20,874 bases of DNA from a virus. Under the pieces are notes generated by a model. It saw only the letters and a program-made list of their open reading frames with translations. It had not been told where the DNA came from and ran no database searches. Each line of letters opens with the position of its first letter. Positions within the stretch are counted from its first letter, which is position 1. The DNA lies in IMG/VR virus record IMGVR_UViG_3300029448_000368, positions 5,202 through 26,075 of that record. One strand, written 5' to 3'. Shown piece by piece: positions 1 through 9,055 of this stretch. Both the position numbers and the translations under genes were made by a program.

Positions 1-734
1 AAGTTAGCACTATCACCACCCAATGCTACTACATGACCAGCACCCATAAACAATCCTTTTCTACTCATACTCATTATTAATTGATCTGAGCCATTGTCTA
101 TTGCATTAAAATTTATTAGTCCTCTTTCACTGCCACTGTTTGTTCTACCAATACGCCCTGTTATGCTTCCATATGTGTCTGTGTTACCCGCACTATCTTT
201 TCCTTTGAATATTATACTGCCCAATAAATCATCTACTGCTGGACTTGTGCTTATTCTATTAAAAACTAAATCTGGGCCTGCTGTAGCACCATTATCTGTC
301 TTGGTTAAAGTTATACTATCTGTAATACTAATATCTGTTGCTGTTAATGTTCCTGTTAAATCAAGTGTAGATTCACCTTCAACAGCCGCAATAGCATTTG
401 CATCTGCATATGCTGTCTCTGCTTCTAAATTTATTAATCCTGTTGAGTTATCATATCTTAAAATAAAATTATCTTGTGATGCACCTACTGTTTGATCTGC
501 GTTAAATGTAAAATTACCAATTAAAACATTACCTGTTCCGTGTGGTTCAATATCAATATTACCATTAGAAGCACTTGTAATTTTATTACCATTAACATCT
601 AAATTACCACCAAGTTGTGGACTTGTATCGCCTACAACATTAGCTAATTTACCTGTGTCAATTGTTCCTATCTCGTCCTGTCCGCTAATTGATAGTCCTA
701 TGTTTAATCCTGTTCCTGTACTTAAAATACTCAT
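1..734 (-). CDS. Tail fibre / fibre-like structural protein, N-terminal part (cut by window edge)
   Basis: The frame opens at the ATG at 734-732 and stays open to the window edge, giving about 244 residues with no stop, so the C-terminus is missing. An AGGAGC ribosome binding site lies six bases before the ATG. The protein starts MSILSTGTG and contains DTSPQLGGNLDVNG, a short motif that recurs at the N-termini of fibre and structural proteins of marine phages and cyanophages. It is followed by low-complexity beta-rich text with many Asn, Gly, Thr and Asp residues and no cysteine. Position directly after the J-like tip gene, at the distal end of the tail operon, fits a fibre or receptor-binding role. 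The fibre assignment is inference from motif and position; the lost C-terminus would carry any receptor-binding domain. Confidence 0.65.
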   Translation of the reverse strand, partial: MSILSTGTGLNIGLSISGQDEIGTIDTGKLANVVGDTSPQLGGNLDVNGNKITSASNGNIDIEPHGTGNVLIGNFTFNADQTVGASQDNFILRYDNSTGLINLEAETAYADANAIAAVEGESTLDLTGTLTATDISITDSITLTKTDNGATAGPDLVFNRISTSPAVDDLLGSIIFKGKDSAGNTDTYGSITGRIGRTNSGSERGLINFNAIDNGSDQLIMSMSRKGLFMGAGHVVALGGDSAN

Positions 735-742
735 TGTTGCTC

Positions 743-2242
743 CTATCTATTTTCTATAAAAATTGTTTCTTTACTATTTGGATACTCTTGTAATGTAACA
801 TCAACAGTACTGTCTTGATTGAATACAACACTTTGTACAATCATATATTTTATATTAGCACCTGTCCAACCTGGTACCTCGTGATTCACTTTAACCAAAT
901 CGTCAACTTTTAATTCCAACGCTGTATGCGCCGCTTTAAACTGTACTGTGGTTGTAAATCTACTTTGATCCAAATAATACTGTGCTACTTTTTGCGCCAT
1001 TGTTTCATTACCAATCATATCAAGATCAACTGTACCTTCATTGACAAAATTACCATCAGCAGTTAAATAATCATCACTGCCAAGTCCTTTCATAATTTTA
1101 CTATTAGGTTGCCAGTTATTTTCTGGGTTAAAATAATTAACTTTCATTTGATTGTATCTTGATTTTTTGCTTCCTAAACTAATAGTCCAACCACCAATAA
1201 TATTACCAGTGTTAAACTCAAATGCCGCGTTCTTTTCTGATGTTGTTCTCACTCTATTAACACTTATAGCGTACTTACCTTTGTTATAATATAGGTTAGC
1301 ATTACTGCTTCCTAATATTTTTTGTACATTATTAAATATTGTATCTTCTGTATCTATAGCACCTTTGAATGTTAATCCGATTGTATCAAAATAACTTTTT
1401 GCACTACTAAAGGTTGCTAAATCAAGTTCATCTTTTGCTAATCCTTTACCGTAGGTGCTGTTCATTAAATAATCCAATAATATATTTGCTGGGTTATCGT
1501 GTTTACTGTGAGTTCTTAACGCATCTTCTGTAGCACTCCCATCTGCGTTTGCAATCATTAAATCAACATCTTTGATTCTCTGACCATTTGCTTCTATGAA
1601 TATGGTTGGTGATGTTGGAAATTTATCTCTACTAAATTTTAATCTTGCATACAAGTATGCTACACCACGCATTCTATAATCACTGGTCCATTCGTCACTT
1701 TTTCTTGCGTCAAAATCATCAAATGTATTATATTCTCTTCCAACACTATGTGTTTGATCTGTAGGTCCTCTAAACAACGCTACATCTAAAACACCACTAA
1801 AGTAACTATCTATACCACCACTGCTTGTCCAAGCATCTCTGTCATTTAGAATAATTTTTGTTGCACTTGGTCCATCCATATTATGTGAACCATCTGCTAA
1901 CGCACCACCGTGTGCGTATGCTAATACAATATGTAAATATTGCGTTCCACTTGTGACTCCATTGTTGTCAGTTGTTTGTAAATATACCCTAGTACCACCA
2001 ACACGCCTGCTTCCATATATAACTGGTAAATTTGCTGTATTGCTGGCTTTATTAACCAACATTCCGTTATCTTGTAATTTTCTTTTACCTGCGGCACCAC
2101 TGCCAAATATACTTTGTGTTGCGTATTGTAAACCGAGACTAAACAGAGTAGCACCAATACCCGATAATCCTAATGCCGCCGCGGCATATGGAGCGAATAT
2201 CGCTACACCAATTGCAATTATTTTACCAACACTTTTACCCAT
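743..2242 (-). CDS. Tail tip / host-specificity protein J-like (short form)
   Basis: A 499-residue protein. The first 50 residues are hydrophobic and Gly/Ala-rich, as is usual at the N-terminus of J-like tip proteins. Next comes NLPVIYGSRRVGGTRVYLQ (about residues 72-90), followed by a long mixed alpha/beta region with DNPANILLDYLMNSTYGKGL (about 245-264), typical of putative phage tail proteins of the J/TipJ type. These proteins close the tail tip and contact the host receptor. Lambda J is more than twice as long, so the fibronectin-like and receptor-binding C-terminal parts are absent here and may be supplied by the next gene (1-734). The gene follows the NlpC-like gene with only two bases between them, the same order as in other siphovirus tip modules. 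I am confident of a tip protein and less sure that this one determines host range. Confidence 0.75.
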   Translation of the reverse strand: MGKSVGKIIAIGVAIFAPYAAAALGLSGIGATLFSLGLQYATQSIFGSGAAGKRKLQDNGMLVNKASNTANLPVIYGSRRVGGTRVYLQTTDNNGVTSGTQYLHIVLAYAHGGALADGSHNMDGPSATKIILNDRDAWTSSGGIDSYFSGVLDVALFRGPTDQTHSVGREYNTFDDFDARKSDEWTSDYRMRGVAYLYARLKFSRDKFPTSPTIFIEANGQRIKDVDLMIANADGSATEDALRTHSKHDNPANILLDYLMNSTYGKGLAKDELDLATFSSAKSYFDTIGLTFKGAIDTEDTIFNNVQKILGSSNANLYYNKGKYAISVNRVRTTSEKNAAFEFNTGNIIGGWTISLGSKKSRYNQMKVNYFNPENNWQPNSKIMKGLGSDDYLTADGNFVNEGTVDLDMIGNETMAQKVAQYYLDQSRFTTTVQFKAAHTALELKVDDLVKVNHEVPGWTGANIKYMIVQSVVFNQDSTVDVTLQEYPNSKETIFIENR

Positions 2243-2244
2243 AA

Positions 2245-2670
2245 TTATTCTTCGCTATCGTTTTTACGCCAAGCACTTGTTCTTATTTTATTAACTGCTT
2301 TAGCTGTGTAATTGTTTAGTCCCTTTTCAGTCATAGTCCAAAACGCACCATTATGAAATATATAAGGAATATGCAACCAATTAAATTGACTGTGTACTAT
2401 TATATCACCTTCTTGCCATCTTGGGTTTTTGCTTGTTATTTCATTAAAATCGTGTATGTTCATCCATTGATTTACACCCATATAACTTTTACTAAAATCT
2501 CTTGCATCTTGTTTTGTTCTATAATTGCATAAACTCATTAAATTTGTGTCGTATGCATAATCGTGAAACTCAAATAAAAATGTATTGCAGTCGTTTGTGC
2601 CCCAAGCATAGTCTGCGCCAGTCTTACCTGCAATATATTTTGCTAATTTAAATTTGTTTTGTAATTTCAT
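2245..2670 (-). CDS. NlpC/P60-like cysteine peptidase of the tail tip (putative)
   Basis: A 141-residue protein between the hub-like and J-like genes, the usual place of a lambda gpK-type or GTA-type cell-wall peptidase. The N-terminal part has W23-G24-T-N-D27-C28, the nucleophile motif of NlpC/P60-like and DUF6950-like phage proteins. A GDII turn at 88-91 is followed by three histidines (93, 100, 106) that could supply the catalytic base. A typical 'hHxGi' block is not obvious, so activity is uncertain. It would cleave peptidoglycan peptides during DNA injection or act only in tip assembly. The assignment rests on the WGxxDC motif plus position. Confidence 0.6.
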   Translation of the reverse strand: MKLQNKFKLAKYIAGKTGADYAWGTNDCNTFLFEFHDYAYDTNLMSLCNYRTKQDARDFSKSYMGVNQWMNIHDFNEITSKNPRWQEGDIIVHSQFNWLHIPYIFHNGAFWTMTEKGLNNYTAKAVNKIRTSAWRKNDSEE

Positions 2671-2674
2671 ATAT

Positions 2675-3289
2675 CTATTCCTTCCATTGTATGTCTTGTA
2701 CTATCTTATTTGCGAACTCAAATCCTTTATCGCCGCTATATATTTCTTTATGTCTATTATCATTAGTTATCAATCCAGTACTACGCTCGTAATCAACCCA
2801 ATGTGAGCTACAAGTAGTTGCTAATGTTGTTGTACCTGCTGGATCATCCTGTATAACAGGACTATCAACTCTGCCTTTAAATATTAAAAAGCTTCCTATA
2901 TGCGTATCGTGATCAAAAAATGTTCTGTATATTCTTACATCTTTATCTATATAATCATACTGCAATATATCACTTATAAAGTTCGTGCCAAGTTCGTGGC
3001 TTGGTAATCCACTTAAACTTACAGTGACCTCACTGGTTGTAAATAACTTTTCTTCTTGTACTGCACTAAATCCTAAAAATTGTCCTACGCTTAAAAATGT
3101 CACTTGTCCAAGTATGTTTGATAAACTAGCAAAATGTGGATCTTGTAAATTAACATCAGCTGGTGCGTTTGTGATAAAAACACCATCATCAATATCTATA
3201 TACAGGCTCTCATAACATTGTAAAACTTTTTTACCAATAGCCTCTGTAACGCTACTTGCATTCGAATCTATAATTGGAAAACCAGCCAT
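2675..3289 (-). CDS. Baseplate/tail hub-like protein (gpL or DUF2163-like position)
   Basis: A 204-residue protein. Its middle, DKDVRIYRTFFDHDTHIGSF followed by KGRVDSPVIQDD, and its later part with CSSHWVDYERSTGL resemble the repeated beta-structured hub proteins found upstream of NlpC/P60 genes in siphoviruses and gene transfer agents. The ATG at 3289 overlaps the stop of the preceding large tail gene by one base (TAATG), so the two are probably translationally coupled. By position it matches lambda gpL or the GTA hub (DUF2163) protein, connecting the distal tail to the tip. No cysteine cluster like the iron-sulfur ligands of lambda gpL is visible (only C25 and C160). I recognise the context more strongly than the sequence. 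Confidence 0.55.
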   Translation of the reverse strand: MAGFPIIDSNASSVTEAIGKKVLQCYESLYIDIDDGVFITNAPADVNLQDPHFASLSNILGQVTFLSVGQFLGFSAVQEEKLFTTSEVTVSLSGLPSHELGTNFISDILQYDYIDKDVRIYRTFFDHDTHIGSFLIFKGRVDSPVIQDDPAGTTTLATTCSSHWVDYERSTGLITNDNRHKEIYSGDKGFEFANKIVQDIQWKE

Positions 3290-5892
3290 TATTTAAACTC
3301 ATCCAAATCAAATCTACAAGTAAATCTATATAAACCATCAGTACCAACTTCGTATTCTAAAGCGTCTTCTGACATTGTGACTCTTAAACTGAATGGATTC
3401 TTATAAAAACTCCTGCCAGCCGCTGTAATATTCATTCCTACAGCAAATCTTATTTTTGCTTCACCGTATTTGTTTGATGTTACATTGTCGTTAATAACAT
3501 GGCGTATGCTTCCGTTATTACTACTACTACTTGGTACAATTAAACATTCACCTCTTATAAAACAATTTGTATCGCTGGCTCTAAAACCTTCAAGTAAAAA
3601 TGTTTTTGTACCAGCAGTTATATCTTGCCTTAATCTTAACTGATGTGTATTAAGATTGCTGTTAGCAGTATCAGTTCTCTGCCAAATTAAATTACTTGTT
3701 AAACTTGAACCGCCTTGTTTTATAATAAAGAAAAAAGGTGTTGCTTGTCCTCTTGCCGCTTGATGTACTGCTTCAAATTGTCTAAAGTCATCATATACCA
3801 TCGGCGGATAACTTACCTCTAATTGATGCTTTATAACACCACTGCTTCTCACATACTTGGTACCATTTTGTGATAATGTTGTACTACTTGGAATGGTTTG
3901 TGTAATGTTTATACCATTAGGTGTTATATGTGTTGGCCAATTTTTTCTATTATCAAAACCATCTGTATCCCATTCATCATCTGTATCAAAATCATCTGGT
4001 GCGTATGTCGCTGGTGCTACATATTCATCTGCTTTTGCGTTAATAGGGAATACACCAACTTTTTCTATAACATGACTTGATGGTTTAGCTGGGCTTCCTG
4101 ATAATATAGCATTGTTATGCACATCAGTTGAACTTGTTAATCCAAGTCCTGCTAGTGTAAATAAACCTCTTTGCGGAAATACATCCAATTGACTTGTTCC
4201 ATCTATATAACCTTGCGTACTTAAATCAGGTGTAGCTGTTGGGGTTGCTACATATGTTGGTGTAAATGCACTTGTTGCACCTGGTCTCCAAAACTTTGTA
4301 AAGTCATATACTGCACCATTAACTGTTGCATTACTGCTGTTTTGATATTGATATTTTATTGTACCTGGGCTTCTTGTAACTGTGCTAAACAATTGATATA
4401 TCAACATATTAAAATTTCCATTATCATCGCCACCATCAGGTTTTGTTCCACTATACAATGTAGTTGCTTCACTTGCTAGTGGATGTGTTAATGGACTTAC
4501 TGGATTTAAACTTGTATCATTTACTTGTCCTGTAAAAAATAATCCACCAACATTTGTTCCACTTGCTGGTAATAAATCACCATCAAAATATTGAGCCGCA
4601 CTAGAATATGTTCCAGTTGATTCATTTCTATATGTCCAAAAATCAATAATATGAATCTGTCCTGCTACAACACCAGTAGCATTTGTTGCTGTTAAAAGCG
4701 AACTATCTCTGCCTGTTATTGTAGGATCTGTTAATATGTCAATAACTTTTGTTGTATCATTATACTTGTATCCAAAATATGCACTTTTAGTGACAGTAGT
4801 GCTAACATCATAAGCAGGAATAGCCTTACTTACTCCAGATCCTAGTGTGAGTTCAACTCTACAGAATCCACGATATATATTACTTGTATTTTCACTGCTT
4901 GTTTCCGGTGTCATATTTTGTGACTTAATACCAGTACGAACTGCGTTAAATCCTGCACTACTTAAATCTACTTGTATGGGAACTGTTGATCCACTACTTG
5001 CTATATTAATTTGTATTCCGTGTATAGTTGCTCCAGGATCATTATCGTGTAAATCAACACCTTGACCGCCTGTGAGTGTAAATGGTGTTGTTCTACCACT
5101 ATCGCTAAACAATTTATAACTGTTTGATCCACTTATCTTTTCTAAATATACCAGTGTTCCACTACTTGCACTACTCAATGTTCCTGCACCCATATTAGCG
5201 AATGTATCTGCTATTTGTAATACATCACCTGTACTAAATGTTTCTTGAAATATATCAAAGTGAGCTACTACACCATTATAACTGCCATCATCTAAAGCTG
5301 TAAAGAATACATCTGATTGTGCTTTAAAAAGGTTATCTACTTGTGCTAATCTTGTTAAACCAGAGTCTTCGTACAATATTACATTAAAACCATCAACAAC
5401 GCTTACATATGGTTTGATCATATTCAAATTTCTATGTGCGGCTCCACCCGAATCTGTATCAAAACCAAAAAACTCAATCTGATCACTGTTTGCAAAATTA
5501 TGTGCGTGTGTAAACTGCACTTTTACTTGTGGCATATTGTTGCTGTTCAATTCATAGTGTACACCAGCAATAGTTCTACCGTTTGGTTGAATGTTCCACT
5601 CAACTGCTGGATACTTTGCGAACTGATGAAAGGTTGGATTTGTATCATCGCCGTGACTATCAAAATAGTGTTTATATGCCGCGAATCCTGTGTTAATACT
5701 ACTTGTTGTTCTACTTAAATTATTTGTGTAATGTAAAGCACCTGTGTTGTGTGCTGTATATGTATATGTTCTTATATCATCAACTCTTTTATCGATACCA
5801 AAACTTGCATTGCCTGACCAATCTGCTGAATCAGTTGCGTATCCGTTGCCTGAGTTGTTAGGCCAATTCCATACATCATTTAAATCTGCCAT
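3289..5892 (-). CDS. Large distal-tail-like protein with repeat-bearing N-terminal region
   Basis: An 867-residue protein just after the tape measure gene, where the distal tail protein (lambda gpM or Dit-like) belongs. The last 220 residues look like a distal-tail module: SSGVIKHQLEVSYPP, then AARGQATPFFF near 712, GECLIVP near 781 and a beta-rich C-terminus ending in RFDLDEFK. The first 620 residues are much longer than in a usual distal tail protein. They carry two divergent copies of a roughly 65-residue beta module (about 120-185 and 207-275), recognisable by ILYEDSGLTR and KLFSDSGRTT. Extra beta modules may decorate the tail tip or bind surface sugars. No enzyme motif is visible. The distal-tail call is inferred from C-terminal pattern and gene order. 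Confidence 0.55.
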   Translation of the reverse strand: MADLNDVWNWPNNSGNGYATDSADWSGNASFGIDKRVDDIRTYTYTAHNTGALHYTNNLSRTTSSINTGFAAYKHYFDSHGDDTNPTFHQFAKYPAVEWNIQPNGRTIAGVHYELNSNNMPQVKVQFTHAHNFANSDQIEFFGFDTDSGGAAHRNLNMIKPYVSVVDGFNVILYEDSGLTRLAQVDNLFKAQSDVFFTALDDGSYNGVVAHFDIFQETFSTGDVLQIADTFANMGAGTLSSASSGTLVYLEKISGSNSYKLFSDSGRTTPFTLTGGQGVDLHDNDPGATIHGIQINIASSGSTVPIQVDLSSAGFNAVRTGIKSQNMTPETSSENTSNIYRGFCRVELTLGSGVSKAIPAYDVSTTVTKSAYFGYKYNDTTKVIDILTDPTITGRDSSLLTATNATGVVAGQIHIIDFWTYRNESTGTYSSAAQYFDGDLLPASGTNVGGLFFTGQVNDTSLNPVSPLTHPLASEATTLYSGTKPDGGDDNGNFNMLIYQLFSTVTRSPGTIKYQYQNSSNATVNGAVYDFTKFWRPGATSAFTPTYVATPTATPDLSTQGYIDGTSQLDVFPQRGLFTLAGLGLTSSTDVHNNAILSGSPAKPSSHVIEKVGVFPINAKADEYVAPATYAPDDFDTDDEWDTDGFDNRKNWPTHITPNGINITQTIPSSTTLSQNGTKYVRSSGVIKHQLEVSYPPMVYDDFRQFEAVHQAARGQATPFFFIIKQGGSSLTSNLIWQRTDTANSNLNTHQLRLRQDITAGTKTFLLEGFRASDTNCFIRGECLIVPSSSSNNGSIRHVINDNVTSNKYGEAKIRFAVGMNITAAGRSFYKNPFSLRVTMSEDALEYEVGTDGLYRFTCRFDLDEFK

Positions 5893-5905
5893 TTATGTTG
5901 ACTCC

Positions 5906-8512
5906 TTAACTTGTTATTCCGGCACGGCCTCTTTGGTTAAAACCTTGTGATACCATACCTATAATTTGTGGTTTGTTCTTTAATAGGAACTCCACTCCGG
6001 TTTGCGTGTCTACAGCGTTTAAGTTAAACACTACATTGACCTCTTTACCGCCACCAGTATTTAGCTGACTCATTGGAGTGACTCTGCCCGTTTGCCCAGG
6101 AATGAATAGTTCCGGTTCTCCACCGTCACCAACAATACTTGGCTGTCCCTTTTTAGCAATACCACCATTAGCGAAAAACGGTAATTTAAATCCACCCATT
6201 GGAGCTCCTACTGTTGGAGTACCAAATAAGCTTCCTAAACTAAAGCCGCCACCGCCGCCACCAAGTCCACCAAATAAACCGCCCAATGCTTGTTCAATTT
6301 GACTTTCTAAAATCTTTTGTAAAATATTATCCAATGTTCTTGAGAATACATTTTCTAAAGCACCCAATAAACTTTCACCAGTTCTTATTGCTGTTGCTAA
6401 CTCACTGCTTATGCTTTTGCTTATACCTGCGAAGCCTTCTTCAATTATATCTTGTGTTGTTTTAGCTTTTGCTTGATATATTTCCAATGCTTCCATTTGT
6501 TCTTTAATTTTTGTTGTTAAAAACTCTTGTGATACACCTGCTTGTTTAGCCAATGTATCAACATTTAATAATGCATCATTTAATTGTTTTAATTTTTCTT
6601 TTTGTTCTGTAAAACTCTTAACCAACTCTTCTGATACAGTTAATGGATCATCTTTAGCATCACCACCAGGTGTTCCACCTTTACCAATTTGCATCATAGC
6701 TTGTGCGTATGTATCAATGTTGATCTTACCAGCCGCTAATAACTTATCAAGTTCAGCCACTGCCATAGCTTCGTGTTCAATCTTCGTTGCCGCGGCACCA
6801 GCACTATTAGTCAAGTCTCGCATAAACTTATCAAAACCTGTTAATTCAGGAATAACACCTTTTAACTTATCAAGTTCTTCTTTTGTTTTACCTGTATTCA
6901 TTCCAAGTATTTTAACTGCACTTGCATATGCATCAATACTCATACGCCCTGCTTCAAACTCTTTCTTAATAAATCCTAGTGCTTGTGCTTTAAATTGTGT
7001 TTCTTTTGTTGTTTTTGTGATTTGTTCTTGTAATTTCTTTAGGAACTCGCCATATTCTTGTGCTTGTATTTGCGCCGCACTCATTCCTTGTACTACATTA
7101 TTATTTTGTTCAACTACTTTTTTCGTTGCATCAGCATTCTCTGTTTTTGCTTTTGCTTCTTCTCTAAACTTTTCAGCGTTCTCTCTTAACTTAACAGCTT
7201 GTTCATCAATATCTTCTTTTAGTTGACCAACAGCCTCACTTGCTGTTGTACTTTCTTTTGTCACTATTGAGAAATACATTGTAGTATCGTTTTCAACTGC
7301 CTTAATTTGGTCTTTTAATGCCTGCATTCCAAGCACCATACCATCCATTGCGGCACCAAATCCAAAGTCAACTTGTCCACCTTGATCAGCGAATACTTTA
7401 GCCATCTTCTCATATTCAGCCTGCATTTCTGCTAATTCATTTTTTAATTGTTGTACCCTTTCGCCTTTACCTGACGCTGTACCAACTTCAGCATCAAAGC
7501 CTACACCTGGAATCTTACTAATTGCTACAATTATATGTTTTAATGCGTTTGTAAATGTGTTAAATGCGTTTGTAAAGTCGTCTACGAATCCTGCTACTGC
7601 TGTTATAAACTTACTTGTACCTTCTAAAAATGCGGCCGCTAAATCATTTGCGAACGCTTTCATACCACCAGCATCATCTATTGTGATCTTTATTCTTTTA
7701 CGCAACATTTCTGATAGTTCTTCAATTGTTTCACTTAATGCACCAAAAAACTGCATTCTAAAACCTTTACCAAAATCAAATAAATCTGATAAACTGTCGT
7801 TTGCTTCTTCTGCCGCTTTTGTTAGTGATCCACTAATAATCAAGCCTGCTTCTTCAGCTCTCTTACCAATCATCTCAATTTTGTCCGCACCCATATCTGC
7901 GATGTTAACCATCGCAACACCTTCTGAGTCAAAACCTTTCATTGCTAATGCTAATTTTTCAGTACTGTTTGTTGTACCTGCTAACTTTAACATAAAGTCT
8001 GCGAATACATCTGTACCTGCTCTAAACTTACCGTTAGAGTCTTTCATACTAATGCCCATTTTTTGTAATGGTTTTAGGAGTTCACCAGTACCCATTTGAG
8101 CTTCACCAAGTCTACGCAGGAATCTCTGTAAACCCATATTAAAGGTTTCCGTACTAATACCTGCCCTATTTGCTATAACTTGATATTTTGATAAAAATTC
8201 TGTTGTGACACCCAACTTGTTTGCTACTTTACCCAATGTGTCCAATTGGTTAATAGTACTTTTGGCCATAAAGGCGAAAGCACCTGCCGCCGCTGTAGCC
8301 GCAATACCTGCGTTTCTTAAACCTCTTGTTAAACTGCCTAAACCTTTTAAACCAACTCTTCCAATTGATTTAAAACTACTGTTCATTTTCTTAACAGTAG
8401 CATTTACTTTAGTAGCTCTTGTGTTTGTATTTTTTAACGCTTTATTTACATCATTAATAGGTTTGCTTGTTTTATCTACAACCTCTACAATCAATTCATA
8501 AACACTGGCCAT
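5906..8512 (-). CDS. Tail tape measure protein
   Basis: An 868-residue protein, one of the two longest in the window, placed directly after the frameshifted tail chaperone as in almost all siphoviruses. The N-terminus is Lys-rich and helical. A hydrophobic Ala-rich segment lies at about 70-82, followed by LGVTTEFLSKYQ, a common tape-measure motif. Long stretches of predicted coiled coil (KLRENAEKFREEAKAKTENA and similar) follow. The C-terminus has a glycine-rich run (LGGLFGGLGGGGGG) and then FANGGIAKKGQPSIVGDGGE, the typical tail end of marine phage tape measures. It sets tail length and probably forms a channel for DNA entry. At about 0.15 nm per residue it would specify a tail of about 130 nm, which is an estimate. 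The ATG follows the chaperone stop codon with no gap (TAAATG), and an AGGGAGG ribosome binding site lies just upstream. Confidence 0.93.
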   Translation of the reverse strand: MASVYELIVEVVDKTSKPINDVNKALKNTNTRATKVNATVKKMNSSFKSIGRVGLKGLGSLTRGLRNAGIAATAAAGAFAFMAKSTINQLDTLGKVANKLGVTTEFLSKYQVIANRAGISTETFNMGLQRFLRRLGEAQMGTGELLKPLQKMGISMKDSNGKFRAGTDVFADFMLKLAGTTNSTEKLALAMKGFDSEGVAMVNIADMGADKIEMIGKRAEEAGLIISGSLTKAAEEANDSLSDLFDFGKGFRMQFFGALSETIEELSEMLRKRIKITIDDAGGMKAFANDLAAAFLEGTSKFITAVAGFVDDFTNAFNTFTNALKHIIVAISKIPGVGFDAEVGTASGKGERVQQLKNELAEMQAEYEKMAKVFADQGGQVDFGFGAAMDGMVLGMQALKDQIKAVENDTTMYFSIVTKESTTASEAVGQLKEDIDEQAVKLRENAEKFREEAKAKTENADATKKVVEQNNNVVQGMSAAQIQAQEYGEFLKKLQEQITKTTKETQFKAQALGFIKKEFEAGRMSIDAYASAVKILGMNTGKTKEELDKLKGVIPELTGFDKFMRDLTNSAGAAATKIEHEAMAVAELDKLLAAGKINIDTYAQAMMQIGKGGTPGGDAKDDPLTVSEELVKSFTEQKEKLKQLNDALLNVDTLAKQAGVSQEFLTTKIKEQMEALEIYQAKAKTTQDIIEEGFAGISKSISSELATAIRTGESLLGALENVFSRTLDNILQKILESQIEQALGGLFGGLGGGGGGFSLGSLFGTPTVGAPMGGFKLPFFANGGIAKKGQPSIVGDGGEPELFIPGQTGRVTPMSQLNTGGGKEVNVVFNLNAVDTQTGVEFLLKNKPQIIGMVSQGFNQRGRAGITS

Positions 8513-8689
8513 TTATCGCCTCCCTCTCTTCTGTTGAGCTTTTTTGGTTTCGTTGTTTACCCAAGTAAAGTAATCAACCCAACCTTTTAGCTCAAATGTT
8601 GAAAAGTTCATTACCTCTTCAACACTTTTTCCAAGATCCAACGCTAACTTATAAAAAAATCGAATATCAGGGAGGTCACTTATTTTCCC
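8513..8689 (-). CDS. Tail assembly chaperone frameshift extension (lambda gpT-like), read by -1 shift
   Basis: This stretch is not preceded by its own usable start; it is read when ribosomes slip -1 on the heptamer at 8689-8683. After the shift the frame stays open for 56 codons and stops with TAA at 8515-8513, immediately before the tape measure ATG. The added peptide contains DIRFFYKLALDLGKSVEEVM and FELKGWVDYFTWV, the 'leucine-Gly / E-L-xx-W' pattern of gpT-like C-termini, and ends in a Lys/Arg-rich tail. The fused product would be about 180 residues (175 from the later start). In lambda the gpGT fusion binds both the tape measure and the tail tube protein, and the same role is expected here. 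The conserved place, a correct heptamer in the right phase and a coding-like extension together make this convincing. Confidence 0.88.
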   Translation of the reverse strand, partial: GKISDLPDIRFFYKLALDLGKSVEEVMNFSTFELKGWVDYFTWVNNETKKAQQKRGRR

Positions 8690-9054
8690 GCCTGGTCATC
8701 CTTATCTTTAATATCGTTATTCATTGCTGTTACGATTCTTAGTATAACAGCTGGATCTGTTGATCTCATCAGCTTATGTTTATCACCCATATCAAATTGT
8801 GGGTTTCCATCAGCATCAAGAGCTTTAATAATTAATTGTACAACCAATCCTTCTGTTGTCTTACCCGCTTGTGTGAGTTCGATAACAGCCGCTTCTTGCG
8901 CCATTGTTGTTGTACTCTTATAATAAACTTCTGTATCCCATTCTGGGACTTTAATTGGACCCAATAAGCCACCTGCGATAATAGTCTCAAAGTGTGCTAC
9001 TGCGTTATCAATTAATCTTTTTCTTTGTGGTTTTGTCATTTTTTTCTCCGTCAT
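8680..9054 (-). CDS. Tail assembly chaperone, short form (lambda gpG-like)
   Basis: A 124-residue protein ending DDQAGK, sitting between the tail tube / gpZ-like genes and the tape measure, the standard position of gpG-like chaperones that coat the tape measure during tail assembly. Its last codons are GGA-AAA before TAA, and they form a GGGAAAA slippery heptamer that allows a -1 shift into the downstream frame (see the next entry). There are two possible starts: the ATG at 9054, one base after the upstream stop, and the ATG at 9039 (residue 6), which has a better GGAG site six bases ahead. The second may be the true start, giving 119 residues. Position plus frameshift make the chaperone call strong even without a recognisable sequence motif. 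Confidence 0.85.
   Translation of the reverse strand: MTEKKMTKPQRKRLIDNAVAHFETIIAGGLLGPIKVPEWDTEVYYKSTTTMAQEAAVIELTQAGKTTEGLVVQLIIKALDADGNPQFDMGDKHKLMRSTDPAVILRIVTAMNNDIKDKDDQAGK
8683..8689 (-). promoter_or_regulatory. Programmed -1 ribosomal frameshift site GGGAAAA
   Basis: Read on the minus strand, the last codons of the short chaperone are GCG GGA AAA TAA. The heptamer G-GGA-AAA allows both tRNAs to re-pair one base back on GGG-AAA, after which reading continues ATA AGT GAC. Lambda uses GGGAAAG at the same place. The stop codon directly after the heptamer would favour slipping by pausing. I see no strong pseudoknot downstream by eye. Confidence 0.88.
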
Positions 9055-9055
9055 A

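Noticed and set aside
94-8501. Many open frames of 60-180 codons on the plus strand opposite the tail genes
   Set aside because: They lie exactly opposite strong minus-strand genes, are rich in Ser, Leu and Pro or Val/Ile as expected from reading the complement, lack ribosome sites, and have no recognisable motifs.
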